Assembly: GCA_026119855.1 (NCBI GenBank) | Contig: JAOWBW010000181.1 | Location: 496,001-560,000, forward strand | DNA length: 64,000 nucleotides | Direction: 5' to 3' | Origin: Campanula takesimana | Taxonomy: Eukaryota > Streptophyta > Magnoliopsida > Asterales > Campanulaceae | Shown here: positions 36,066-46,648 of the stretch, piece after piece | Layout of the letters: each line of letters begins with the position of its first letter | How positions within the stretch are numbered: position 1 is the first letter of the stretch | The notes under the pieces: generated by a model | What the model saw: the letters and a program-made list of their open reading frames with translations, nothing else | Database searches by the model: none | What the model was told of the DNA's origin: nothing | Position numbers and translations under genes: made by a program

Positions 36066-36923
36066 TAGGGATGGCAACGGGTCGAATACGGTCCGGATAT
36101 TGCAAAACTCGTATCCGACCCGAGGCAACCGTAGCTTGTACCGAACCCGTCCGTATCCGGCGATGGGCAAATCCGAATCCGGCCGTATCCGCCCAGTTTA
36201 ATTTTTTAGAAAGTGATATTCATAAGGATAGAAAATTATACCTCAAACTGCAACTGAAGTGGATGGAGAATTCGGAGGTCAGAGTTGCTGCATTTGTAAT
36301 AGGTTCACCGAAAATCAGAAGGGGGTGGTACAGGTATCCGGATCTGGGAGAGGGGTAGAGAAACTGTGATGGTGCAGGTACAGAGAGTCGTACGTGGGCA
36401 TGCCAGAACCATGTCAACCATTGGAAGCCGAATTGTACAGATCTATGGCACTTGAAATAGATGGTGGCTAATTGGGGACTCGCCGGCTGGAGATGCCGTA
36501 TCTGTAGAGGACGCTGGAGAAAGGTAGGGGTGGCGGCCGGAGTTAGGGGAGACGAGGGAGAAACGCCGGCGGTGAAAGTGAGAGTGCGCAGGGACGGCGA
36601 GGGGTGTGGGTTGCCGATGGGGGAGAGTAGATGTCGCGCTAGGGATTTCTTAATTAAACGGCGGGTTTGAGAAAACCCTAAGAAACCTCTCCTCAGCCTC
36701 AAACAGTATGTGCAAGGGTAGGGGAGTAATAATAATTGAAAGTAAGGGTAAAATAGTAAATAGCATAATATAAATACTATTCGGGTTGCATACGGGCGGA
36801 TCTCATGAAGCTACCGAACCCGTATCCAAACCCGCCGGGTTTAGAAAAGTTTTTATCAAACCCACCCATCCTTGGCCGGATTGTCTCGGATACGGATCGG
36901 GTTCGGTAGAATTGTCATTCCTA
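36066..36923. mobile_element. hAT-like non-autonomous element
   Basis: Ends TAGGGATGGCAACGGGTCG and its near complement (CGGGTTCGGTAGAATTGTCATTCCTA). The flanks AGGGGAAT and AAAGGAAT/AAGGAAT are similar but not exact 8-bp duplications. The interior near 36220-36710 has GC-rich text ending in AAACCCTAAG-like leader sequence, which may be captured from a gene on the minus strand; I recognise no protein in it. Confidence 0.7.
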
Positions 36924-36931
36924 AAGGAATA

Positions 36932-37154
36932 CTCCCTCTGTCCCATAGTTATTGCTACTAAAAATGAGTGCATGAGGATTAAAAAATTATGTTGGAAAAG
37001 TAAGTATTGTGAGTGGGTAGGAGAGATAAAATAAGTTAGTGGTTAGTTGTTGTGAGTGAGTATGAGAGAGAAAATTGAACATTTTAGGTAAGTAACAATA
37101 AGTATGAGACGCTCAAAACGGAAATAAGTAGTGATAAGTTTGGGACGGAGGGAG
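36932..37154. mobile_element. Stowaway-type MITE, nested
   Basis: 223 bp, ends CTCCCTCTGTCCCATAGTTA and the near complement, TA at 36930-36931 and 37155-37156. It lies inside the older Stowaway 35943-37307. A close relative is at 52366-52593. Confidence 0.85.
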
Positions 37155-37601
37155 TAGTAGTTTGATTGGTGATGTGAGTATAAAAGTAAAGTATGAGAGA
37201 GAATGAGGGGATTAATAATAAAGATTATTTGTCATTTTAAAAAAGTGTTACCTATCCCTCAGGCGCCCAAAAAAAAAAATGTGCACATAGTTATGAGACG
37301 GAGGGAGTATGTCTCAAACTGACTTTCCATTTTTAACCATTACTTGAAATTTTGAGCAGTGATTTTAAATGGACATAATTATACTAATAAAATTGATATT
37401 TGTTATTGATATATCATCAACAATACTAAACAATTTTTTCCAAGTTTTTGTTAAGATAACTAAATCAAATTAAATTATTATTCAAACTCTATTTATATTT
37501 AATAAAAAATAAAATTTGAAGATGGAGGAAATATGACTCAATTGTAGCAAATAAAATAAAATAAATGTGATAACTAAAGTGTCACTTAATGATTCTCAAA
37601 G

Positions 37602-37850
37602 TTTGCCACGTGTCCAAAATAACTGTCGTTTTTTGTCAATCAGATCTAACTTTGACCAATAATTTAAATAAAAAATAATGATCCTAATAAAAATCTAAAA
37701 TTTGTCATTATATTATAATTAATAATACTTATAATAACAGTTTTTAAATTTTAATTAGGATCATTATTTTTTGTTTAAATTTATTAGTCAAACTTACATC
37801 TGTTTAACAAAAAATGACAGTTATTTTGGACGAAAGAGAGTAAAAGAAAT
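37602..37850. mobile_element. MITE-like inverted repeat
   Basis: The left arm GTCCAAAATAACTGTCGTTT is complementary to the right arm AATGACAGTTATTTTGGAC; the right outer end reads GAAAGAGAGTA. About 250 bp, old and without certain target duplication. Confidence 0.55.
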
Positions 37851-37961
37851 ACACTTCCTCCGGCAGTTTCCTGTAAATAGCGGTCGGTATTGAGTGGGCT
37901 GAAATAAGCATGGCCTTCCAACCTTTAAATTGCACCGGTCAGGTCGTTGGTCTTCGGGCTA

Positions 37962-38474
37962 TGTTGGGAATTCAGTGGTACCCCGTTGCAATCTAGATTA
38001 AGAACAATAAAACCCACAAGCACAATATGAGAGAATCACACACACAAGAACACAAGAATTGTTTACCCGGTTCGTTCAACACATGAACTACGTCCGGGGG
38101 CAATTGCCAAGCCAATATATTATTAGACACCTTCTAATATGTTGCTACAATGTGTTCTAGGTCGTATCTATGCTTATATAGCAGTACAAGAAAGATCTAA
38201 ATCAAATTAAGAAGAGATTGTGTCAAAATAGGAAACAAATCAGCCCAACCGGCATACCAAGCGTCCGCCTGCATCCACCCAGGCGCCCGCTTGAATTTAT
38301 TTCCCCAGGCGTGCCAACGGACTGCCTGCTAGAGCGCCCGCTTGGTCCTAGGCAGGCGCCCGCCTGGTCCTCCGCCCAGAACTCCTCCTCCGGATTGAAC
38401 CCCTTTTGATCTCCACCAACTCCCTCGACTTAGACTCCTTTTCTTCCTCATAGTTTAGGACTCCAATCCTAACA
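37962..38474 (-). mobile_element. copia solo LTR with GC-rich palindromes
   Basis: 513 bp, TGTTGGGAATTC...CAATCCTAACA, flanked by a perfect GGCTA duplication (37957-37961, 38475-38479). It shares its backbone with the LTR of copia D (TTGTTTACCC(A/G)GTTCGT, ACTACGTC(C/T)GGGGGCA), so it belongs to a sister family and reads on the minus strand. A minus-strand TATATAAGC lies near 38175. Palindrome-like 14-mers occur at 38258-38271, 38280-38293, 38331-38344 and 38353-38366 (perfect: CAGGCGCCCGCCTG). Confidence 0.92.
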
Positions 38475-38758
38475 GGCTATGGTCTCCAAGTCCCACCAAA
38501 ATATTTTCCATGATATTATTCCGATGCCACTCACAGAAAAAAGCTTTGGCACTGTGTCTGTCTCGGGAAATGTAGTAAAGTCAAAATCTTGCACCCATAA
38601 CTGGAGATGGTCAGTGGCAGACCTCGACTTTTCATTCACAAGTGCACAATTTATACTACATAAGTTCAAAATAAAAATTTTCGTAACGCAATTATATTAT
38701 ATTACATAAGTTCAAATACAATTGTCTTATAAGGGGAAAAAAAATACAATTATCTAAA

Positions 38759-39055
38759 TCAAATTTGTCCGGCATGCTTTTTCATAGCTTGAAAACGTTT
38801 GATAACATCTTCCTCCGTAACTTCTCGAAGAAAATCTTTTTCAATGAAACATAAAAGACAATCATTCATAAATTGATCACAAATTTTGTTTCGTAACTCG
38901 TTTTTGATATATTTCATCCCAGAGAGACACATTTCCACGCTTGCCGTTGCTACCGGCAAAATCAATACCAACTTCAACAATCGAAACACCAATGGGAATG
39001 ACAAGTATTTTCTTGTTGTCACTAGAAGTGAGCACAAATCCGCAAGGCCCTTCAA
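38759..39055 (-). pseudogene. hAT transposase C-terminal dimerisation domain remnant
   Basis: The 98-residue frame contains LPVATASVEMCLSGMKYIKN followed by ELRNKICDQFMNDCLLCFIE and REVTEEDVIKRFQAMK. This is the hAT family C-terminal dimerisation region as found in plant zinc-finger MYM-type 1-like transposases. The catalytic core upstream is missing from the 1.5-kb element, so it cannot encode an active transposase. The terminal repeats of the surrounding element agree with this family. Confidence 0.85.
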
Positions 39056-39596
39056 ATGACCAAATCAATGAAATAACCATTCAAACACATATCCATTTAT
39101 AATCAAACATTTAATTAACACATATATTGCAATCGCCCATGAAATTAGAAGAAAAAAATCAAAGCCCCAAAATTTATTTCAAACCCTAGATTTCTATTTA
39201 TTTCAATTTGGAGAGAGGGAGACTTGAGAACTTACAAGAGGGTGGAGGATTGAGATTAAGAATCGATGTCGCTGATCCCGATCTACAGTCTACTCCGAGT
39301 CTCTCTCCGATCAAAGCCCTTGTTTCCCCTCTTTCTCTTCTTCTCTGCGTTGGTCTGGTGCGGCTTCTTTTTTCTATCTGAGTCTTGCGTTTTTTTTTTC
39401 TTTCCAGAAGGTCTGTGATGTGCGTGCGTCAAGTAATAAGGGTAAGTGAGGGTGTATTTTTCAATTACTAAGTTCACACATCTCCAACGAACTCTAATAC
39501 CTTTACTTATTTTTTCAGGGGTGCACTTAGTAAAAAAAATATTATTGAAATTTTGGGTTGACCAGGTGCACGTGCACCCCCTCCCACTATGGGAGG

Positions 39597-40049
39597 TAGG
39601 GATGACCAAAACTGGTTCCGGGCCCGGTTCCGGTTCGGAACCGCCGGTTCCGGTTCAACATATATGTGACCCTGAACCGGCCCGCGCTTACACCGGTTCC
39701 GGTTTCGGTCATCACAATCCGGTTCCGGTACGGTTCCGGTTCAGTCCACGCTACCTTTTTTTATTTTTTTTATCATACAATAATGAATAAACATGTTAAA
39801 ATTTATTGAAAGACAAGAGATTTTTATTTTATAATACACTAATGAATAAACATGTTAAAATTTATTGAAAAATAAGGGATTTTTATTTTTTTTAATGGAA
39901 ATGACGATCCGGTTCCGGTTCCGGTTCGCCATATATGTGACCCTGAACCGGTCCGCACTTACCACGGTTCCGGTTTACTCCCCGGTTTGCTCCGGTTCCG
40001 GGCTTTTCCGGTCCGGCTTTCCGGTTCCGGTCCGGTTTGGCCATCCCTA
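39597..40049. mobile_element. hAT-type MITE, CCGGTT-rich
   Basis: 453 bp, ends TAGGGATGACCAAA and TTTGGCCATCCCTA, perfect 8-bp duplication ATGGGAGG (39589-39596, 40050-40057). The interior has the same CCGGTTCCGG repeats and CATATATGTGACCCTGAACC phrase as the copy at 15699-16009. It contains an internal duplication around 39783-39890 (AATGAATAAACATG twice). Confidence 0.93.
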
Positions 40050-40188
40050 ATGGGAGGTCCGCCCCTGGAGATGGTATGCTTCAAAAAGAAAAAAAACTGG
40101 AGATGGTAAAGTAGTTCGGCTCGGGTCAGCTCTTGTTTGATCAAACTCACGGGTAAATGGGTTTAAACCCTTTCGTGATATGTGAGCC

Positions 40189-41848
40189 TGTTGGTCCCTA
40201 AAGGGCAACAAGGGTGTGAAAATCGCTAGAGGGGGGGGGGGGTGAATAGCGTTTTAAAATTCTTTTCAAACCCTTTTGCAATTCAATGGCAGATGCGCAC
40301 AACTCTTATTTTGGCTAAGTATAGCGCGCAGTAAGAGTGTGAAATGCACAGCGGAAATTTAAAGCAGCTCTGCGCAGGGTATACTGTGCAGAGATAAAAA
40401 CGCACGCGCTAAGTATGAGGCTAAAGAGTGGCGCAAAAAGGATTCTAAGGCAAATGAGCAATAACAATTACAACATCAAAGTGTAGCAATCTGAAAGATC
40501 AAACAAAGCAGTTCATAAATAGTTAAGCAGGAAATATGCAGTAAATATAATGAACACGCTATTTGGAGAGGTTCGATCGATGAAAGATCTACATCCTCTA
40601 CCAAGATGGTTAGTCTTGGATTTCTAATGGAGATCTTATTATATGAGAGGGTATTACAAATTACAACATTTGAGCTCAATACTAACTCAAGATCTATTAT
40701 CTATGAAGAACAAATCCTAGACTAAACCGGTGTATCTCAAGAAGTTAGATCAAAATGATCAAAGCTTCAAGAGGTGTGTGTGTGTGTGTGACAGAAATTC
40801 TGGGCTCTATGAATATGAAAGATGAAGAGCACCAAGAATTCTGGTGATATAGGCTTTGTGATATGAGCAGGAGTTTTGAAGGTTTGAAGATCTTGAAGGC
40901 TGTTCTAAAGAATCTGGAAATACTAAGCAGCAGTCTTCAGATCTTCAAGGTTTCTCAGTGAAGCATGAAAGGGCCGATCAATGGGGCCGTGAAAGGGCCG
41001 ATCAATGGGCCAATGAAAAGGGCGATGAAAGGCAGCTTGGAAATGAAGATGAGCAGGCTATTTATAGCTGAGAGCTTGAATATAGCCGTTGGAGCTCTGA
41101 GCAATGACAATGAGCTGGCACAAAGTGATTGGCGCGCATCTGTCCTTTATAGCCGTTGGGGCTCTAATCAAAGATGATGACCTGGCACAATATGATTGGT
41201 GCGTAGGTGATTTAGAGCCGTTGGAGACTGAGCATGAAGACCAAATACAAAAGCTTCTTCTAGAAGGTTGACAGCTGTCTTCACTTGAGATATTTCTTTG
41301 AAGCGTGTCTCCACCAATGGTTTTGCTGAGTGTGCTTATTTTGTCGTTTGTGCACACCTCAGCACTCTTACTCAATCCAAAAAGCGTAGCTTGTCTTGAC
41401 GCTTTCCAAGCTTCTAGAATGTGAGATCAGGAGATGAGGAACTTGACCAAGGTTGTGTCCGCGCACAAAGGTGCATTGCCGGCGCGCATGGATTCAGCGC
41501 ATGAGCAGCATGCGCACCATGCTTGGTCACACAAAGATCTCTTGAGAGTTTAGGAAATAAGATCTTGAAAATTGAGCAGGGTCAAGGGCTGCGCAAGATA
41601 TCTATGCGCAGTGGCGACCTGCGCAGAGAGCATCCTGCGCAGTGAAATGAATCCTGCTTAGGAAATCTTCGATCTTTAAAGCTTCAAGTCCTATAATCTA
41701 AGCCTATACTATAAAAAGGACTTGGCTAAAAAAATGAAGTTATAAACTTCTTTACATGAGGTCCTAAAGTCCATAAAAATACTCATAGGTGATGGTATCA
41801 ATCAATTCTAACAAATGTAGGAGGGTTAAGTGATAAGCATACCCAACA
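40189..41848 (-). mobile_element. copia-type solo LTR, 1.66 kb
   Basis: TGTTGGTCCC...CATACCCAACA flanked by a perfect GAGCC duplication (40184-40188, 41849-41853). A minus-strand TATAAATA lies near 41053-41060, so the LTR probably reads leftwards. It carries a G12 run near 40230, a ~70-bp unit (AGCCGTTGGAGCTCTGAGCA...) repeated about 2.5 times between 41082 and 41240, and many GCGCA/TGCGC motifs at 40365-40430 and 41450-41650. Confidence 0.88.
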
Positions 41849-42050
41849 GAGCCCATAGGCTAAACTCGATCCGACCTTCTTGCAAGTCCTTAGCCCGACC
41901 CGCCCTTAAACCCTTAGGTTGTACCCAACGGATTTTAACGGGTTTTATTTTTAAATCTGAGAAAATACAAAAAAGGTATTTTAGAAAATATTTAAAACAT
42001 TAAAAATTAATTTATAATTTAGTAAACATATGAATGGCATAATTATATTA

Positions 42051-42345
42051 CTCCCTTCGTCTCGGTTTAAGGTTTTTAGTTTGACTTTACACGATTATTA
42101 AGAAATCAAGACAAATTTGAATCAACAATAATAATGTGTGAAGGATATAATTGTCCATTCATAAAGTAATTTGGTGAAAAGTAGATGAGCGAGTGATGGT
42201 TTTTTTGTAATATATGAACTTTATGAGGACAAAATTGTGCAAAACACTATTCATACTTTATCATTTAAGGAATAAATCAACTAAGAACCTTAAACTGGGA
42301 CATACCAAAAAGGAAAGTAAGAACCTTAAACTGGGAGGGAGGGAG
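42051..42345. mobile_element. Stowaway-type MITE
   Basis: 295 bp, ends CTCCCTTCGTCTCGGTTTAA and the near complement TTAAACTGGGAGGGAGGGAG, TA at 42049-42050 and 42346-42347. Confidence 0.85.
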
Positions 42346-42347
42346 TA

Positions 42348-43504
42348 GTATATTGTTAAAGCAAATTAAAATAATGAAATAATTTAGAATTTTAATGAAT
42401 AAAATTGTTAAAATATTATAACTTTAGAATTTTTATGAATAAAATTGTTAAAATATTAAACATACTCTATTTAATGAATAGAATTATTAAAACATTATAT
42501 ATACTCCATTTTAATAGTGAAATAAATGTATTTTGGACAAAAATTTAAAAACAAATCAAAAAAAAAGTTTTCAGATGGGTCAAATGGGTTTTCAAACCCA
42601 CGAGCACGGGTGAACCATAATAATTTGAATTTATAAAAAGCAATTGAAATACTCATTGTCGCTATCAAATACTCACAAACAATGTAATACCACCCAAAAA
42701 ATATAAAAAGAAAGTGATGAAACTATTAACTAAAAATGGGTGAATACTGTTACCTCTTTCTACTTTTTAATATCACTCATGTTTTATTTGGGATGGACGA
42801 ACTAGAAAGATGATACGTAGAAGAAAATAAGTGAATGAAATGGAAAGACTAGAAATATGAAAAATATTAAGAATAAATTAAGGGAGATGGAGAGAGTATA
42901 ATGGTAACAACTATAGAGCAAAAAAAGAAAGAGAGCAAGAAGAGGGCAAAATTTGAGTAAAGATAGGGCAAAACAAGAGCAAAAAGAGAACAAGATTATG
43001 GTTATTAGGATTTGATTTTTAGGGTCCAATAGACTGAAATGAATTTTTAAGCCAGTGCAACCATTTACAAACTTTAGAACTATATGAAAAATAATAAAAT
43101 ATATAATGGATGAAATTTCAATAGGATAAGTTTAACTAAATGTAAAAATATCGAGAAGTAATTCAGTGTGGGTGCACCTATTGGGTACACGTCTCAAGTA
43201 TTAATTTTGATGGCTTGGATTGTAGATCATGACTATGCCACATGTAGAGTTGTTGTTGCTCAAACAAATTTAAAGAATAAGGGTGGATTTAACATCTTGT
43301 TTGCGTATAATTAGGCAGACGGTGGTTATGCTAGAAACATAGTAGTGGGTATGCTAGAAATATGGTCGTTATGCTAGAAACATAATATTTGATCATGAAG
43401 ACTGTGTAGAGCAAGTAAGTAACATAAATTCTCATTAATTAGTTTTTAGCTTGGCAAGGGATTTGCATATTAATCTGATTTACTCATTCATTGGTTGGTT
43501 GCAG
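42348..43504. other. AT-rich intergenic and polygalacturonase-gene remnant intron
   Basis: AATTTTTATGAATAAAATTG-type phrases repeat near 42390-42440. Nothing coding is seen before the exon at 43505. Confidence 0.5.
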
Positions 43505-43684
43505 AAATCAGCAGTGCAGGTTAGAAATGTGACATTCAGACTCATATTTGGAGTCTCGGAGAAAAAGATAGGAGTATCAATAAAATGCAGCCGCACAGTC
43601 CCGTGCGAGGACGTAGTGTTAGAAGACATACAGCTTCACTCCCCGGACGGAAAGAAGGCTGAGTGCCAGTGCAGCAACGCCTAA
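43505..43684 (+). pseudogene. polygalacturonase last-exon remnant
   Basis: A clean acceptor (TTGGTTGGTTGCAG) precedes KSAVQVRNVTFRLIFGVSE, then IKCSRTVPCEDVVLEDIQL and KKAECQCSNA. This is the C-terminal part of glycoside hydrolase family 28 (exo)polygalacturonases, with the conserved Cys pairs. A TAA follows (43682-43684); the same frame continues GNPVDYSFPGVV to a second stop. Family members usually have a Tyr-Gly after the Ala at this point, so a TAC/TAT to TAA change is likely. The catalytic exons are not in the window upstream. A dead fragment. Confidence 0.8.
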
Positions 43685-44671
43685 GGGAATCCAGTGGACT
43701 ACAGCTTCCCGGGTGTTGTTTAATTAATCACTTAATGTAGAAAAACTCTTCTAACTGTAAAATACTTCCATTACTAAAGCAGGTTCTATGTGACATCTCT
43801 GTATGTTTTGCAAGTACTTTGAAATTTAACAATGTTATTTTTCTCGATAGCAAACATATTTGTAGATAGTGGCAACAAGTTCTTTTACTTCCATATGTGA
43901 CACTAGATGGGGTGCAGCAGCAGGTAACAAAGATCTCTCTGCAAGAAAATAGAGAGAGAATGCAGTTTTATGACACTGCTATTAGGAGCATGTAAATAAA
44001 AAAGAGAAATCAACAAGTGAATAAGTGAACACTAACCAGATCGAAGATCATAATCTGTCTACATTCTGCTTAAATTGTAAGTAGGCTTTCCAGCCAATTA
44101 ATAAATTAACTGAACTTGGCTGAAACGGTTAAAGTTGAGGTAGAAAGGAAAGCACTCCCACCAAACGTGCTTGTCACCGCTCTACAAACTTCATTCGCCA
44201 CCGATTGGTGCTGCATGCCTATTCTCTTTTCCTTTTTAATTTTAACTAGTCATTTACCCGTACGTACGTTGTTTGATATCGTAAGATAAAAAAGTCACAA
44301 CCAAATCATCTACTACTTCTGTCTGTCCCTAAATGAGTGTTCAAATTCTATTTTAATAGATATAATTTTTTATACAATTTGGTGGCAAGATTTATATATA
44401 ATCTTATAATGATCCTCTTTACAAACATTTAGTTTTTGCAAGTATAAAGAGACCGGTGAAAAAAAAATATATATTTAGGGACAAAGTTATGGACATTCAT
44501 TTTGGGAAAAAAATTTCTTAAAAATAAACACTCATTTAGGGACAGAGGGGTTGCTTTCTTAAATTTGCATGAACTAGTAAAATTTTCTGGATAGAGTGTA
44601 TTTTTCGTTTTCTTTTGACTTATTTGACTCGTGAATTTGCATTAAACTCTTTTTCTTTGTTTATTTTTAAG
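43685..44671. other. intergenic with a degenerate MITE
   Basis: 44313-44551 has complementary ends (GTCCCTAAATGAGTGTTC and ACACTCATTTAGGGAC) of a Stowaway-like subfamily also seen at 46399-46648 and 49200-52653; outer ends are eroded. The rest is AT-rich without gene. Confidence 0.6.
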
Positions 44672-44894
44672 GCCCCAAATGGTCTCGGATTTCTTCTCGG
44701 AGTGGCGCAAATGATTGTGTACGGGATCTACAAACAAACGCAAGCACAGTCCTGGTCTACCAGTAACTAGGACTGCTGACGCTGAGGACAACGTGACTGT
44801 CGTGGAAATGCAGGCAAGATCTCAGGGAACTGTTGCTTATTATAACATGGACATCATAGAGGAGGATGATGACGAGGGTAAAGATGAGGATTAA
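44672..44894 (+). pseudogene. SWEET sugar transporter last-exon remnant
   Basis: After an AG acceptor the frame reads APNGLGFLLGVAQMIVYGIY, the end of the seventh membrane helix of plant SWEET (MtN3/saliva) transporters, and stops at TAG 44768-44770. A neighbouring frame then continues TADAEDNVTVVEMQ... and an acidic tail to TAA 44892-44894, which looks like the normal cytosolic C-terminus. A small indel near 44770 separates them. No other SWEET exon is found nearby. SWEETs export sugars across the plasma membrane or tonoplast; this piece cannot. Confidence 0.75.
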
Positions 44895-44954
44895 AAGACA
44901 AATGAACGCGTTTAACGTCCCCAAGTATGAAGCCTAGCTATAGCATTAAAACCG

Positions 44955-45810
44955 GGGCAAATTGCACCATTCTACCACTAAGTTTACATGAAATTACAAT
45001 GTGAGACATAATGTACCAAAAGTTGCAATTTAGTGCACCATGTTTACAGAAAGTTGCAATCCTGTACAATTTTGGATGTCCATTAACTAAAGTGGACGGC
45101 CGTTAACAAAAATTAACGACTGAGTTATTTAAAAATGCATTTTCCAACCCCAAAATTCTAAAAATAAATCATTGTCACAATTACATTAACTATGATCCGT
45201 AAAACACACACATTAAAACAATAAAACAAATATGTTTATTAACAATTTTACATACTAGTTCAAAAAAAAATATTTAGCCATAGTACCATAGTATATTCAT
45301 TATCAAAAATCTATTATCTATTTTTATTAAGTAATTTCATGATTTTCTATTTAAATTATCTACTTGCTTTTCTTTCCATTTTTTTTTTTGCAACAATCTT
45401 ACCAATTTATAAAATATATGATTTCAAAAAAGGGAAATTTATGAAATATATCATTTTTTTTTGGAAAGAAAAATATACTAATATTAGCATACAAAAATAT
45501 AGATCTTTTCAATATTATAATATCAATCATCCATTTGCTTCAAAAAAAATCCATTATCCATTCAAAAAAAATCTTTCATCATTGTAAAATTTTAAAAGGT
45601 GATCGCTACAATTTTCAAAGATTCACGTTAAACTTTCCATCTATTTGGTTAATTTTTGTTAACCACCATCAACTTTAGTCAACAAGCATCCAAAATTGCT
45701 TAAGATTGCAACTTTATGTGAACATTGTGTACTAAATTGCAACTTTTGGTACATTATGTCTCACATTGCAACTACATGTAAACTTTGTGGTAGTATGGTG
45801 CAATTTGCCC
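44955..45810. mobile_element. long-TIR element (MULE-like)
   Basis: The left end GGGCAAATTGCACCATTCTA and right end TAGTATGGTGCAATTTGCCC are complementary. The match continues over about 120 bp (TTACATG, TGTGAGACATAATGTACC, AAAAGTTGCAATTTAG). The interior is AT-rich and non-coding. No clear 9-bp duplication found. Confidence 0.8.
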
Positions 45811-46398
45811 ACCCATTAAGGGTTGATAATTTATTATTATCATTTCATATTATACAAAAAATATTTTTCCTAATATAACATATTCATTTTTAGCTATAAA
45901 TATGAATGTTTCAATTTTTATATTCACAACCCTTTTATTTATGGAATTTCCTATAAATCCCTTATAAAGAAAATCATCTTCAAACTAACTAATATGGTAA
46001 CTTTCATTGACTGTGCCCTTAAATTTTAACTGGCGTTTAAAAAATAGTGTAAATTGAAAACAAAACTAAAGTACGCAGGTCACATTTGTTGTTTATGTAC
46101 GCATGTCACACTGACTACGCCCAAATTGTACGCATGTCAAAATGGCTAAAAACTCGCCCAATCTGGCGTACAACAAGAGCCATCGAGTGCCACTTCGGCT
46201 ACTCAAAGCTTCTACATAAGACTTGTCTTCCACTTTCTGGATCGAGTGAAAAAATATCCACTTGAACAATACAAGAAATTTGGTCACGTCTTCTCTACTG
46301 TTTCAGAGAACGAGGCCATTTGTGATTAAAAACAAGGAAAAAGAAACTATTTTCTCATTTTTTTACTTTTCACCAAATTATATTTCTACTTCAAACTA
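45811..46398. other. intergenic, no gene seen
   Basis: AT-rich; TACGCATGTCACA(T/C) repeats near 46073-46140. Confidence 0.5.
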
Positions 46399-46648
46399 CT
46401 CCCTCTGTCCCTGTCCATTTTCAAGAAATCTTTGTCCCTAAATGAGTGTCTTTTTTGAACATAACTTTCTCCATAAATGTTTTTTTTCGAAAAAAATTTC
46501 ACCGGTTTCTTTATACGTGCAAAACAAAAGGTTTGGAAAGGAGATTACAAGATTATATATGAATCGTTGTTACCAAATTGTTCAAAAAGTTGAGATTTTC
46601 AGTTTCCCTTAAAATGAAATTTGGACACTCATTTAGGGTCAGAGGTAG
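46399..46648. mobile_element. Stowaway-like MITE
   Basis: 250 bp, left CTCCCTCTGTCCCTGTCC, right ACTCATTTAGGGTCAGAGGTAG, TA at 46397-46398 and 46649-46650. Confidence 0.7.

Larger units (their letters stand above)
35943..37307. mobile_element. Stowaway host element split by two insertions
   Basis: The left arm TTCTCTTCGCCCTATAATTA is complementary to the right arm TAGTTATGAGACGGAGGGAG (next to the shared GTGCACA), with TA on both sides (35941-35942, 37308-37309). A hAT-like element (36066-36923) and a second Stowaway (36932-37154) sit inside. Removing both leaves a Stowaway-sized element of about 280 bp. Confidence 0.8.
38612..40067 (-). mobile_element. internally deleted hAT element (ZMYM1-like)
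   Basis: Ends CAGTGGCAGACC and GGTCCGCCCCTG (imperfect inverted repeats of the CAGTGGCGGA type) with a perfect 8-bp duplication GAGATGGT (38604-38611, 40068-40075). It keeps the transposase C-terminus on the minus strand (38759-39055) and a leader-like segment (39170-39420). A younger hAT MITE (39597-40049) is inserted 18 bp from its right end. Confidence 0.92.
37910..40140 (+). pseudogene. 82-codon reading frame broken by a solo LTR and a hAT element
   Basis: Removing the solo LTR (37962-38474 plus one GGCTA copy) and the hAT element (38612-40067 plus one GAGATGGT copy) joins 37910-37961, 38480-38611 and 40076-40140 into one open frame from ATG 37910 to TGA 40138-40140. The protein contains QPLNCTGQVVGL, NIFHDIIPMPL and a basic tail. 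The frame is also open for about 11 codons upstream, after an AG that could be a splice acceptor. I do not recognise a family. It could be a last exon of a dead gene or a chance frame. Confidence 0.4.

Noticed and set aside
36220..36702. 160-residue minus-strand frame
   Set aside because: Low-complexity Ser/Pro/Arg composition inside a hAT-like element and no recognisable domain; treated as possible captured leader only.
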